Source: Akkermansiaceae bacterium
GTDB taxonomy: Bacteria; Verrucomicrobiota; Verrucomicrobiia; Verrucomicrobiales; Akkermansiaceae
NCBI GenBank assembly: GCA_021733795.1
Contig: JAIPKB010000043.1
Location: 1-32,298 of the forward strand
Length of the DNA: 32,298 nucleotides
Direction: 5' to 3'
In this document: piece by piece, positions 8,372 through 16,321 of the stretch
Layout of the letters: each line of letters starts with the position of its first letter
Position numbering within the stretch: position 1 is the first letter of the stretch
The notes under the pieces: model-generated
The model's database searches: none
Told to the model about the DNA's origin: nothing
The model's input: the letters and a program-made list of their open reading frames with translations, nothing else
Program-made: the position numbers and the translations under genes

Positions 8372-9049
8372 TCAGTTGTAGGTCGGAGTCTTGTGTCGGC
8401 TGAAGTAGCTGTCGGTGACATAGCTGGAGGGCGGGTAATCCGGCAGCGGGCCGGCATCGGGCGGCAGCGGGATACTCACCGTGGCGTCCTCGGGTTGCGA
8501 GGCGGAGATATTGACCGGGGTACCTACGGAAACCAGGCGGAAGAATTTGGGAGAAAGATTCTCATGCATGCGGATGCAGCCGTGGGTACATGGCTGGTGT
8601 TTCACCCACCCGGTGTGGAAACCGTAGTTGGGCGTAAACTCGCACCAGTAGGGCATCGGGGTGCCCTTGAACAACCATCCCGGGCGTTTCTTGGCCAGGA
8701 ACGTTTGCGCGACGTTGTTGCCGCTGTAGGCGTAGCCATGGGTGTTGGCGCGGTGCTTTTCGTCCTTTTTGAAAATCGTAAAACTGCCGCTCGGGGTGCG
8801 GGAACCCGGGGCACCGACAGACACCGGCATGGCCAGCAGCATCGTCGACCCCTCCATCACGTAAACCCGTTGTTTACTCAACGAAACCTTGACCCGGACA
8901 TTGCGCGGGTTGGTGGGCAGCTTGGTGGGAAGATCGTAGGCTTGGTAAGCCGCGATCCCGGCACCTCCGCCGGAAGTGGTGGAACAGGATGGCAGCACGG
9001 CCAACACGGCAGCGGTGGCGGCAACAAGAAGAGTTGGTTTAATGATCAT
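8372..9049 (-). CDS. L,D-transpeptidase lipoprotein (YkuD domain)
   Basis: A 225-aa protein with a signal peptide ending in LPSC (Cys22), so a predicted lipoprotein. The YkuD catalytic domain spans about 50-185: it starts with VRVKVSLSKQRVYVMEG, has the TPSG turn near 85-88 and a conserved His in GFHTG (His145), and ends with the active-site motif THGCIRM (catalytic Cys158, Arg160). Such enzymes make 3-3 cross-links in peptidoglycan or attach proteins to it. The tail after residue 185 is Pro-rich and not part of the domain. This is an intact enzyme, in contrast to the degenerate relative at 14236-15174. It sits upstream of nothing on its strand except the MscL-convergent gap, and the Gly/Tyr-rich lipoprotein gene is 85 bases upstream of it on the same strand. 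Confidence 0.93.
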   Translation of the reverse strand: MIIKPTLLVAATAAVLAVLPSCSTTSGGGAGIAAYQAYDLPTKLPTNPRNVRVKVSLSKQRVYVMEGSTMLLAMPVSVGAPGSRTPSGSFTIFKKDEKHRANTHGYAYSGNNVAQTFLAKKRPGWLFKGTPMPYWCEFTPNYGFHTGWVKHQPCTHGCIRMHENLSPKFFRLVSVGTPVNISASQPEDATVSIPLPPDAGPLPDYPPSSYVTDSYFSRHKTPTYN

Positions 9050-9133
9050 AGAGTCGCTTGGGGTTGGTCAAAGGATGAACCGGAAACGACGGATGGCAAG
9101 CGGGAAAGCAACAACCCCACAAAATCCGGTCTG

Positions 9134-9562
9134 TCAGTGGACCCGTTCCCAGGCGTCGACCCGGTGATTGGCAAACCACACCCGGGACTTACAGTAGGGA
9201 ATGTAGGTCACGGTGGGCGCGAAACCATACCCGCCATAGCGCCCGCCATAGCGCCCGCCGTAGCCGCCGTAGCCGCCGTAAAACGAGCTGGTGTAAACCG
9301 GCTGGCTGCCGGTGTAGTCCCAGCGCTCGGAGGCCTTACCGTCCTTGTAGCCTTCAAAGCGCAGAGATGGAGCCCCCCATGCCAGCAGCACCGCATCCTG
9401 GTGCATGCCCTTGGCGAGCACCCCCTGCCGGACCAATTCCTGATCTTTTTCCGACAGGCGGGCAAACATTTCCGGGTTCTTTTGGATACGGCCATCGGGG
9501 GTGGATGGCCCGCAGGAAGCCATCACCAACCCGCCAAAAACCAGACAAAGTACCTTCTTCAT
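9134..9562 (-). CDS. Small Gly/Tyr-rich lipoprotein with a BamE/SmpA-like core
   Basis: A 142-aa protein with a short signal and lipobox MASC (Cys17). The middle (about 45-85) has the pattern VRQGVLAKGMHQDAVLLAWG then ERWDY, which resembles the BamE/SmpA-type fold (a Gly-Met, helix, Trp-Gly-Pro-like pattern and a closing W-x-Y). The C-terminal third is low complexity: repeated YGGYGG and RYGG units encoded by an imperfect 9-12-bp repeat at about 9228-9290. It may help in outer-membrane assembly or sit on the surface. No more precise function can be claimed. Confidence 0.8.
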   Translation of the reverse strand: MKKVLCLVFGGLVMASCGPSTPDGRIQKNPEMFARLSEKDQELVRQGVLAKGMHQDAVLLAWGAPSLRFEGYKDGKASERWDYTGSQPVYTSSFYGGYGGYGGRYGGRYGGYGFAPTVTYIPYCKSRVWFANHRVDAWERVH

Positions 9563-9689
9563 GGCCCCAACCTAGCCCACTGGTGCCCGGGCGCAATCCG
9601 GGAGTGAAAAAATAATTCAAAAGTTTTCAATCGGGAGCTTGCAAAACCCCGGAATCCGACCGCAATCTTGTCCCGGACCCCACCTCACC

Positions 9690-9974
9690 ATGTCAGACTT
9701 GCTAGATACCAAAGAACTCACCGCCGCTCTCAAGAAATGCCCGGAGTGGGAATATGAAGAGAACGCGATCTCCCGGACCATCGAGTTCGAGGAGTTCATG
9801 GATGCGATTGATTTCGTCAACGATCTGGCCGAGATCATCGATGAAGCCCAGCACTATCCGGATATTCTCGTCCGCGATACCAAGGTGACCCTCCGGCTGA
9901 CCACCGAGGATGAGGGTGGAGTGACCGAACTGGACATCGAGTTGGCCCAGCGGGTGGACAACCTCGCCGACTGA
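9690..9974 (+). CDS. Pterin-4a-carbinolamine dehydratase-like protein with altered active site
   Basis: A 94-aa protein with the pterin-4a-carbinolamine dehydratase (PCD/PhhB) pattern: an N-terminal W-x-Y segment, a FEEFMDAIDFVNDLAEIIDE helix, then EAQHYPDILV and a strand KVTLRLTTEDEGG ending in a conserved-looking TELD. In the family the site is H-H-P followed by a third His in the TH-x-x-G region. Here the pair is His-Tyr and the third position is Glu. Two of the three catalytic histidines therefore appear replaced. No phenylalanine hydroxylase is near. It may have weak activity or serve a structural or regulatory role. The ATG at 9690 is chosen from the family start. Confidence 0.8.
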   Translation: MSDLLDTKELTAALKKCPEWEYEENAISRTIEFEEFMDAIDFVNDLAEIIDEAQHYPDILVRDTKVTLRLTTEDEGGVTELDIELAQRVDNLAD

Positions 9975-9998
9975 GTCCGCCTCCGCCAAGAGGCTGCC

Positions 9999-10119
9999 TG
10001 AAAAACGCCACACGGCGCGCGTTCATGCTGTTCGCCCTGCGATCCCGCAGGTTCGTTACGGGGTCGACCGAATGTCGGCATCACTCAGTCGACAGGGTTT
10101 CGACGCTCCTCGTTTTTCA
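9999..10119. repeat. Intergenic inverted repeat between convergent genes
   Basis: Bases 9999-10007 (tgaaaaacg) are the reverse complement of 10111-10119 (cgtttttca), 103 bases apart. Two gtcgac hexamers lie in between. The arms flank the gap between the convergent PCD-like gene and the VC0807-type gene. It may be a degenerate dispersed repeat. The arms are too far apart to act as a simple intrinsic terminator. Confidence 0.3.
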
Positions 10120-10128
10120 AACGGCCGC

Positions 10129-10929
10129 TCAGCGCGGCAGCATCAGCTCGTTGTCCTTGAGCCCGGTGATCCGCCGCAAGCCGGCCAGCAGCCGCATGAG
10201 GGTGAAAAACAGGAAGACCAGGATCGGCACCCCGATGATCGCAAACCCCCACCCGGTGATCTTTCCGACGATCCCGTTGTAAACCTCCAGCGCATCCCGC
10301 GCGGTGGCATCGAACCCGTGGAAAAACCACTGCGCGACGATGAGGTTGAGCACCGAGCTGATGAAAAACGACGCGGCAAACAAGCGGGTCGCCCCCAGCA
10401 GCACCTTGTCGTAGTCCACGGCCACCCCCAACTCGGCCACCCGGGCCTCGATTTTCGGAATGTCGAAAATCGAGTCGTTGTAGAGAAACACCCGGATCAG
10501 CGGGCTGGCGGACCGGTGGGACCAGAGGATCGCCACACACAACACCAACGGAATCATGGCCTCCTTGATCCCGAACAACAGGCCCGCGTTGGGTTTCACC
10601 GTGCCGTTCTGATTCCATAGGTAAAGTGTCAGCGCACCGGTCAGCACGACGGAAACCAGCCCGAGCCCGGAGAAAAAGTTCGGTTTCCGGGTCTTGGCGA
10701 AGAACCAGATGCCGTAGCCGATCGGCAGGGCCAGCGCGATGATGATCGCCTTGACCGGCCCCAAATGCCAGGGTTTGGCGGTCTTTCCGAGCAGTTCCTG
10801 CAGTGCCGGATCCTTGCTCAGGAAACTGAGCACCAGCACCGGCACGATGACATTGATGAGGATATTCGCGAGCGGATGCTCCTGATTGGAAGGTTTTTTT
10901 ACCTGATTGGCTGGTTTCTTGGTATCCAT
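10129..10929 (-). CDS. VC0807 family inner-membrane protein
   Basis: A 266-aa predicted multi-spanning membrane protein that resembles the uncharacterised VC0807 family. Recognisable parts are HPLANILINVIVPVLVLSFL in the first helix, AIIIALALPIGYGIWFFAKT, NFFSGLGLVSVVLTGALTL, GIKEAMIPLVLCVAILW and a final pair of helices around FAIIGVPILVFLFFTLM. The stretch between the helices (LFAASFFISSVLNLIVAQW) fits too. About six helices are visible. The N-terminus is Lys/Gln-rich and cytosolic by the positive-inside rule. It is transcribed alone on the minus strand, after the aldolase gene and its terminator. Function is unknown; similarity to permease-like membrane proteins is only suggestive. Confidence 0.8.
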   Translation of the reverse strand: MDTKKPANQVKKPSNQEHPLANILINVIVPVLVLSFLSKDPALQELLGKTAKPWHLGPVKAIIIALALPIGYGIWFFAKTRKPNFFSGLGLVSVVLTGALTLYLWNQNGTVKPNAGLLFGIKEAMIPLVLCVAILWSHRSASPLIRVFLYNDSIFDIPKIEARVAELGVAVDYDKVLLGATRLFAASFFISSVLNLIVAQWFFHGFDATARDALEVYNGIVGKITGWGFAIIGVPILVFLFFTLMRLLAGLRRITGLKDNELMLPR

Positions 10930-11036
10930 GGGTGATGCGGTGGCCGACGAGCAGACCGCAGCCCTGCCACTTTGTCAAGGCACGAGGAAGGTTCCAAGCG
11001 CGGCGGCATGCCGGGCGCTCCAAAAACCAAGAAACA

Positions 11037-11092
11037 GCGAATGGACACGAATTAACGCGAATAGATATTCGTGTCCCTTCGCGTCCATTCGC
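11037..11092. repeat. Palindromic dispersed repeat, copy 1 (both arms)
   Basis: Bases 11037-11062 pair with 11067-11092 around a 4-base loop agat; 21 of 26 positions match. The arms contain the words attcgtgtc and tccattcgc. A related single arm lies at 18811-18840. It sits between the VC0807-type gene and the aldolase terminator. Confidence 0.7.
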
Positions 11093-11112
11093 GGTTCATT
11101 CTTCCATTCTTG

Positions 11113-11146
11113 AAAAAAGGCGGCCCCGGAAATCCGGAGCCGCCTT
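11113..11146 (-). terminator. Intrinsic terminator of the aldolase gene
   Basis: On the minus strand, 11146-11139 and 11124-11117 form an 8-bp stem (aaggcggc with gccgcctt), extended inward by a ccgg/ccgg pair after one mismatch, with a 4-base loop. A run of six T follows on that strand (A at 11113-11118 on the plus strand). It lies 27 bases after the fbaA stop. Confidence 0.85.
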
Positions 11147-11172
11147 GGGAATGAAAACGCGACAGGGCTTGA

Positions 11173-12204
11173 TCAGACCGTCCCGCAGATGGTCTTGCCG
11201 GTCGAACGAAGGTCGTCCGCCGCCTCCTTGAGGCGGTTGGCAAGGCCGATTTCACCGGCTTTCAAATAGCCGCGGGGATCGTATTTCTTCTTGTCGCCCA
11301 CTTCGCCGTCGATCTTGAGCACACCCTCGATGTTCTGGCAGATGTGGGTGACGATCGGGCGGGTGAAGGCGTATTGGGTGTCGGTGTCGATGTTCATTTT
11401 CACCACTCCGTAGTCGAGGGTTTCGCGGATGTCGGAAAGCTCCGAACCGGATCCGCCGTGGAAGACGAGGTCCATCTCGGCGGCGGCACCGTGTTTGTCG
11501 GTGACGGCCTTCTGGCCATCGCGCAGGATGGCGGGCTTGAGCTTCACCGCGCCGGGCTTGTAGGCACCGTGGACGTTGCCAAAGGTGGCGGCGAAGAGGA
11601 ACCGGCCGATCGGACTGAGTTCCTCATAGACGGTCACCATGTCTTCGGGGGTGGTGTAGAGCTTGTCCTGCGGCACGCCGGAGGTATCGTGGCCATCTTC
11701 CTCACCGCCGACGACGCCGGCTTCCACTTCAAGGATGATGTCCAGCTCGGCACATTCTTTCAGCAGTTGCTTGGAAAGTTCCATATTCTCGGCAAGCGGC
11801 AGTTCCGAAGCATCCAGCATGTGGCTCTGGAACAACGGCCCTTTGCCCTCGGCCTTGCGCTTCTGCGAAGCCTCAAGCAGCGGGCGGAGGAAGGAGTCAA
11901 CCTTGCCCGGCTGGCAGTGGTCGGTGTGCAGGGCGATGAGCACATCGTATTTCTCCGCCAGGAGGTGGGCGGCTTCAGCAAGCACGATCGCGCCAAAGGC
12001 GGCATCGGCGACTTTCGTACCGGAAGCAAACTGGCCACCACCGGTGGAAACCTGGATGATGCCGTCGGATTTGGCTTCGGAAAAAGCACGGAGGGCTCCG
12101 TTGATGGTGATAATGGAAGTGACGTTGACCGCCGGGTAGGCATAGCCACCTTTTTGGGCGGCGTCCAACATGGCACGGTATTGGGCAGGGGTTGCAATTG
12201 GCAT
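11173..12204 (-). CDS. fbaA: Class II (type A) fructose-bisphosphate aldolase
   Basis: A 343-aa zinc aldolase that splits fructose 1,6-bisphosphate into two triose phosphates. The match to the E. coli FbaA subtype is close along its length: YPAVNVTS near the start, LHTDHC with the zinc His, EVEAGVVGGEEDG, FGNVHGAYKPG with a second zinc His, and FHGGSGSELSDI with a third, followed by GVVKMNIDTDTQYA and KKYDPRGYLKAGE. All active-site blocks are present, so it should be active. It appears monocistronic, with a strong terminator directly after it. The upstream gene is divergent. Confidence 0.96.
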   Translation of the reverse strand: MPIATPAQYRAMLDAAQKGGYAYPAVNVTSIITINGALRAFSEAKSDGIIQVSTGGGQFASGTKVADAAFGAIVLAEAAHLLAEKYDVLIALHTDHCQPGKVDSFLRPLLEASQKRKAEGKGPLFQSHMLDASELPLAENMELSKQLLKECAELDIILEVEAGVVGGEEDGHDTSGVPQDKLYTTPEDMVTVYEELSPIGRFLFAATFGNVHGAYKPGAVKLKPAILRDGQKAVTDKHGAAAEMDLVFHGGSGSELSDIRETLDYGVVKMNIDTDTQYAFTRPIVTHICQNIEGVLKIDGEVGDKKKYDPRGYLKAGEIGLANRLKEAADDLRSTGKTICGTV

Positions 12205-12381
12205 AACGACGTCGCTTTAACCAACGACCGACCAACCTGCAAGTGGTAATCGAGAAAATTTTTCAGGAACCTTCCAGCTCTGCCGGCAGAACGGAACGGG
12301 AGCGGACATGCCTCGGGTAATTGCGGTCGGGGATAATTGCTTGCCAACCCCGGTCCCGTGGGTTTTTCTCTGGTCGAAAAC

Positions 12382-13215
12382 ATGAGCGAGGAAAAAACAA
12401 TCGTATGCAGGCCAACCCGATGGTTCACCGTCCGGGCGGCGGTGATGTTGCTGATGTTCTCCGTGTTTGCGGTACTGTTCTACACGGATGGCGCCACCGG
12501 CTACCGGAAAAAGAACGAAACCTTTTACCTCCAGAAAACTTTTGAAGCGGCCAACCAAGAATTTTCCGAACTGGCGAAGAAGGGCGATCTCACCCCAGAT
12601 GTGTGGCACCAGTACGCCGCCAGCCGCACCGTGGCCCTGCCGGAGGACCACTCGGTGCTCCCGGACGGCATGACATTCCCACAGCCCTGGCCGCCGATCC
12701 TGCACGATTACGAACGGATGAAACCCCTCCAGTGGAACATCCTGTGGCGCGAATACACCAAGGAACGCGGAATGAGCGACAAGTCCGTGGAAGAACCCTA
12801 CGACGCCCGGAAAATCAAGGAACAGTGGATCGTGTTCTGGATCTCGCTCTCCCTCGCCGCCACTGCGGCGTTTTTCCTGCTCCGCACCATCCGCCGCTCG
12901 ATCACCGCCGACCACGTGGCGGTGACCGACCCACGCGGGCAACGCGTGCCCTACACCGACCTGCGGACCCTCGACCTGCGGAAATGGGAAACCAAAGGCC
13001 TCGCCTTCATTGACTACGACGGCCCGTCCGGCAAGGGCCGCCTGCGGATCGACGGACTGACCTACGGCGGTTTCAAAACCGAGGACGACCAACCCGCCGA
13101 ACGGCTGATGCAGGCGATCAAACACCATTTCTCCGGAGAAATCATCGAGTTCACCCGGGAAACCACCGAAGAAACCGAGGAATCCCAGGAGGAATCCGCC
13201 CCCCCAAAAATATGA
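12382..13215 (+). CDS. Unrecognised two-helix membrane protein
   Basis: A 277-aa protein that I do not recognise. It has a first transmembrane helix at about 17-35, an extracytoplasmic segment of about 110 residues, a second helix at about 150-168 and a C-terminal domain of about 105 residues. The part after the second helix (SITADHVAVTDPRGQRVPY...LDLRKWETKGLAFIDYDG) has the strand-rich look of a bacterial PH-like domain. The tail is strongly acidic (ETTEETEESQEE). The ATG at 12382 is preferred over an upstream TTG at 12337, whose extra residues look non-coding. It is divergent from fbaA and is followed by the acyl carrier protein gene. Confidence 0.7.
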   Translation: MSEEKTIVCRPTRWFTVRAAVMLLMFSVFAVLFYTDGATGYRKKNETFYLQKTFEAANQEFSELAKKGDLTPDVWHQYAASRTVALPEDHSVLPDGMTFPQPWPPILHDYERMKPLQWNILWREYTKERGMSDKSVEEPYDARKIKEQWIVFWISLSLAATAAFFLLRTIRRSITADHVAVTDPRGQRVPYTDLRTLDLRKWETKGLAFIDYDGPSGKGRLRIDGLTYGGFKTEDDQPAERLMQAIKHHFSGEIIEFTRETTEETEESQEESAPPKI

Positions 13216-13337
13216 TTTCCCACCAATCCGGAACTTTTTCGTCAAACGCCCGATTTTAGGGATTGCCAAGCGATGGCTCTGGGCGTAAATCCCCCCCCGC
13301 AACCCGACAACACACAAATCAACCAACCAGCATCCCC

Positions 13338-13580
13338 ATGTCAGACAAAAGTATTGAAGACCGCGTGAAGGACATCATCGTAGAACAACTCGGCGTGAGC
13401 GCCGACCAAGTCACCCCCGAAGCCAAATTTGTGGAAGACCTTGGTGCCGATTCGCTCGACACCGTGGAACTCGTGATGGCCTTTGAAGAAGAGTTTGATA
13501 TCGAAGTACCCGATGAGGAAGCCGAAAAGCTCCAGTCGGTCGGCGATGTCCTCACCTTCATCAACAGTCAACAGGACTGA
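13338..13580 (+). CDS. acpP: Acyl carrier protein
   Basis: An 80-aa acidic four-helix carrier for fatty acid synthesis. The phosphopantetheine attachment site is intact in [10 protein letters not shown] (Ser in DSL), followed by [17 protein letters not shown], the usual helix III-IV region. Size is typical (75-85 aa). The gene starts at the ATG at 13338 after a C-rich leader without a Shine-Dalgarno. It is followed directly by a strong intrinsic terminator, so it is expressed alone or as the last gene of its unit; the fab genes usually next to it are not here. Confidence 0.95.
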   Translation: MSDKSIEDRVKDIIVEQLGVSADQVTPEAKFVEDLGADSLDTVELVMAFEEEFDIEVPDEEAEKLQSVGDVLTFINSQQD

Positions 13581-13602
13581 ACCGGTCCGACGTTTGGCTT
13601 TG

Positions 13603-13643
13603 AAAAAGGGTGGACCCCCAAGGCGGTGTCCGCCCTTTTTTTT
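13603..13643 (+). terminator. Intrinsic terminator of acpP
   Basis: Bases aaaaagggtggac (13603-13615) pair with gtccgccc and the following T (13628-13640), with one G-U pair and a 12-base loop. A run of eight T at 13636-13643 ends the structure. It starts 22 bases after the acpP stop. Confidence 0.85.
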
Positions 13644-13683
13644 CGATAGCGGGCCCGGGGCAAACCGGGAGATGCGGATCGCC

Positions 13684-14220
13684 ATGCACACCCCCGACAA
13701 CATTCAATACGCTCTTGAGACGACCCGCGTCCTGCGCGAGCCGGACCGTCGGATTGATACCTTCGGCGACACCCGGTTCGAGTTCCAACTCATCAGTGAG
13801 CTGATGGACGAGGTCGGCCTGGTTCGCATCCGCACCGGCGAGGTGGAGGCGATGCGGCCGCGGATCCTACGGCCCGAGTCATACCGCAAGGTCGAGTTGG
13901 AGGGCTTCGATGATACGGCGCGGGCCAGGCTCGATGCGCTAATCGAAAAAATGCGCGCGGAAGGCCGGGATCTGGCATTCCTGCAATACGGCTTCCAGTT
14001 CCGCCGTAGCTTGGTGCAGGAAGAGCTGGTGCACGAGTCCATCGATGCCGTACGCGGGCGCCTGCTCGAAGACATCCGGCGCTCCGGCAACCCCTCGCTG
14101 GCAGTGATCGAAGGAGTGGACGATGCCTGGGAGGTGTCAATCCTCAAGTTTTCGTTCGATATGATCATGCGTTCCCATGAGATCAACGCGTTTGATTTCA
14201 AACGACGGGGCATGCTGTAG
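13684..14220 (+). CDS. Unrecognised 178-aa protein, probably cytoplasmic
   Basis: I do not recognise a characterised family. The protein has no signal peptide or membrane helix. It is charged and probably mostly helical, with the notable segments RVLREPDRRIDTFGDTRFEF near the start and FDFKRRGML at the end. Alternative starts are the ATG at 13672 (4 residues longer, directly after gggag) and this one at 13684, which has a better-spaced ggag. It is 15 bases upstream of the LysM gene, so the two are probably co-transcribed. A structural or regulatory role in that pair is possible but not shown. Confidence 0.7.
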   Translation: MHTPDNIQYALETTRVLREPDRRIDTFGDTRFEFQLISELMDEVGLVRIRTGEVEAMRPRILRPESYRKVELEGFDDTARARLDALIEKMRAEGRDLAFLQYGFQFRRSLVQEELVHESIDAVRGRLLEDIRRSGNPSLAVIEGVDDAWEVSILKFSFDMIMRSHEINAFDFKRRGML

Positions 14221-14235
14221 GGGGAGCTTGCCGTC

Positions 14236-15174
14236 ATGAGGATCTGGACTTTTGTCAAACTTTTGGCTACGGTCGCTGTCATGGCGGTATTGGCCCTCAC
14301 CGGGATGTTGGCCTACCACGTCACGGTGCGCCCGCTGGGCGGCTATTTCGAAAAATTCGTGCCCAGCCCGCGAACCGTCGCCGGCGAGCCCACAGACATG
14401 GATTTCGTCAAAATGGTCGAATCCGCGGAAACGCCCGATATCGACCCGGGGCTGAAGGCGTACCAGAAAGCGCTTGAGTTGATTGCCTTGGGCGAAATGC
14501 CCCTGGCCCGTGAAAAACTCAACTCGATCATCAATATTTTCCCGGGATCGACCTGCGCCCCCGAGGCCCGGCACATCGTGAGCCAGATGAATCTCGATGA
14601 GATTCTCTCCTCCACCCACCTCGACGGCAAGCAAACCTATGTGGTGCAACGAGGGGATTCCTTCCTCGGGATCGCCTCCAAACATCAAACCACCCTGGAT
14701 AGCATCCTCTATCTCAACGGGCTGACTGGATTAAAAAACCTCCACCCGGGCGACGAACTGCTCTTGATGCCCCTTGAATACCGGGTCTTGCTCGATGTGC
14801 CGCGAATGACCGTCTCCCTCTGGGAGGGTGGCCGTTTCATCTGTGAGTATCCCATCCAGCGACTGGGCACCGCAGGCCGACTCGGCAGCCAGACCGTCAC
14901 CATCCGGATCAAGGCCGGCCAACTTGACGGACGTGCGATCAAACCAAAGGCTCCAGCCCCCGTTCACGATGAGGATGGCAAACCCGCGCCCCCCCCTTCC
15001 CCACCGCGGGTGCGCAAAGCGCTGCATCTGGCCAAACTCCCACTGCGAATCGCCGCCTACACTCCCGAAGACACCGACGCACCGGGTATCTTTCTCTCGC
15101 CGGAGGATTTCGAAGAACTGTTCCTGCTCACCCGGGTAGGCAATACCTTCGAAATCCGCAATCCGGCCAAGTGA
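14236..15174 (+). CDS. LysM protein with degenerate L,D-transpeptidase-like domain
   Basis: A 312-aa protein with an N-terminal membrane anchor (about 8-30), a helical region with a TPR-like stretch (about 70-120), a LysM peptidoglycan-binding domain (134-178, YVVQRGDSFLGIASKH...LHPGDELLLMP) and a C-terminal domain (182-308). That last domain follows the YkuD pattern: YRVLLDVPRMTVSLWEGGRF...YPIQRLG at its start and FLSPEDFEELFLLTRVG at its end. Where an active enzyme has S-H-G-C-I-R, this protein has D-A-P-G-I-F (281-286), so His, Cys and Arg are all missing. It should bind peptidoglycan but not catalyse transpeptidation. A good ribosome-binding site (agggggag) lies 9 bases before the ATG. 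Confidence 0.82.
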   Translation: MRIWTFVKLLATVAVMAVLALTGMLAYHVTVRPLGGYFEKFVPSPRTVAGEPTDMDFVKMVESAETPDIDPGLKAYQKALELIALGEMPLAREKLNSIINIFPGSTCAPEARHIVSQMNLDEILSSTHLDGKQTYVVQRGDSFLGIASKHQTTLDSILYLNGLTGLKNLHPGDELLLMPLEYRVLLDVPRMTVSLWEGGRFICEYPIQRLGTAGRLGSQTVTIRIKAGQLDGRAIKPKAPAPVHDEDGKPAPPPSPPRVRKALHLAKLPLRIAAYTPEDTDAPGIFLSPEDFEELFLLTRVGNTFEIRNPAK

Positions 15175-15229
15175 TCCCGATCCCCGCATTGACGCTTGCA
15201 ACTCAACCCGAATCGCCGAAACTATCCCC

Positions 15230-16183
15230 ATGCAACTGCTCGAATTCGAAAAACCCATCGCCGAGCTGGAACGCGAACTGGACAAGCTCAAGGCGAAGTC
15301 CCCGTCCCAGAACATCGACGTTTCAGAGGAAATCTCCCTCATGGAGAGCAAGCTCGCCGATACCCGGACCGCCATCTACAAGAACCTCACCCCTTGGCAG
15401 CGGGTTCAAATCGCCCGCCACAGCGAACGCCCGTTCATGCTCGACTACGTGGCCAATGTGTTCACCGATTTCTACGAACTCCATGGCGACCGCCACATCG
15501 GCGATGACCACGCGATGCCCGGTGGCTTCGCCCGGATCGGCGGCCAAAGGGTCGTTGTCATCGGCCACCAGAAAGGGCGGAATACCAAGGAAAACCTCAA
15601 GCGCAACTTCGGCAGCGCCCACCCGGAAGGCTACCGCAAAGCCCTCCGCCTGATGAAAACGGCCGAAAAATTCGCTCTCCCGGTAATCGCCATGATCGAT
15701 ACCCCAGGAGCATTTCCCGGCATCGGTGCGGAAGAACGCAACATCGCCGAGGCCATCGCCTACAACCTTCGTGAAATGATGCTCCTCCGCGTGCCGACCA
15801 TCGCCGTCGTGCTCGGCGAAGGCGGCTCGGGCGGAGCCCTCGGCATCGGCGTGGCGGACCGCGTCATCATGATGGAAAACGCCTACTACTCCGTCATCAG
15901 CCCGGAAGGCTGCGCCGCCATCCTCTGGAAACACCGGAAACACGCCCCGGAAGCCGCCGATGCCATGAAACTCGTCGCCCCGGACCTCAAACAACTCGGC
16001 CTCATCGACGACGTGATCGACGAGCCGTTGGGAGGCGCCCATCACGACCATCAGCAAGCCGCCGCCGCCTTCAGCGCCTGCGTCCAACGCCATCTGGCGG
16101 AGCTTTCCGCGCAACCCCTCGACACCCTGCTGACCAAACGCTACGAGAAGTTCCGTAACTTCGGCGAGTGGCAGGGCAGCTAA
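15230..16183 (+). CDS. accA: Acetyl-CoA carboxylase carboxyltransferase subunit alpha
   Basis: A 317-aa subunit that transfers carboxyl from biotin carrier protein to acetyl-CoA, giving malonyl-CoA. It starts with the typical LEFEKPIAELERELDKLK coiled-coil helix. The carboxyltransferase core includes ELHGDRHIGDDHAMPGG, GHQKGRNTKENLKRNFG, MIDTPGAFPGIGAEERN and VVLGEGGSGGALGIGVADR, all standard for AccA. Length is normal. It is 55 bases after the LysM gene and is followed by a gap with an unexplained purine-rich stretch. The beta subunit gene is not in this window, as is common. Confidence 0.97.
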   Translation: MQLLEFEKPIAELERELDKLKAKSPSQNIDVSEEISLMESKLADTRTAIYKNLTPWQRVQIARHSERPFMLDYVANVFTDFYELHGDRHIGDDHAMPGGFARIGGQRVVVIGHQKGRNTKENLKRNFGSAHPEGYRKALRLMKTAEKFALPVIAMIDTPGAFPGIGAEERNIAEAIAYNLREMMLLRVPTIAVVLGEGGSGGALGIGVADRVIMMENAYYSVISPEGCAAILWKHRKHAPEAADAMKLVAPDLKQLGLIDDVIDEPLGGAHHDHQQAAAAFSACVQRHLAELSAQPLDTLLTKRYEKFRNFGEWQGS

Positions 16184-16321
16184 ACCGTCTCCAGAAGGAG
16201 GAGGGTCACTTGCTACACCGGGATCAATACGGGGTGCAAGGTTTCCCAAAAAAACTGATAGTCGCCGCCTTTGGCTGACGTACCGTTGCCCGTAAACCGT
16301 CAGCAGCCGTCTTTAAGCACC

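Noticed and set aside
8264..9607. Long plus-strand open frame (447 codons)
   Set aside because: It lies opposite the L,D-transpeptidase and the Gly/Tyr-rich lipoprotein genes, which have recognisable domains, signal peptides and lipoboxes.
10085..11023. Second minus-strand frame over the VC0807-type gene
   Set aside because: It is rich in Arg, Gly and Ala without domain features, while the other frame gives clear membrane helices.
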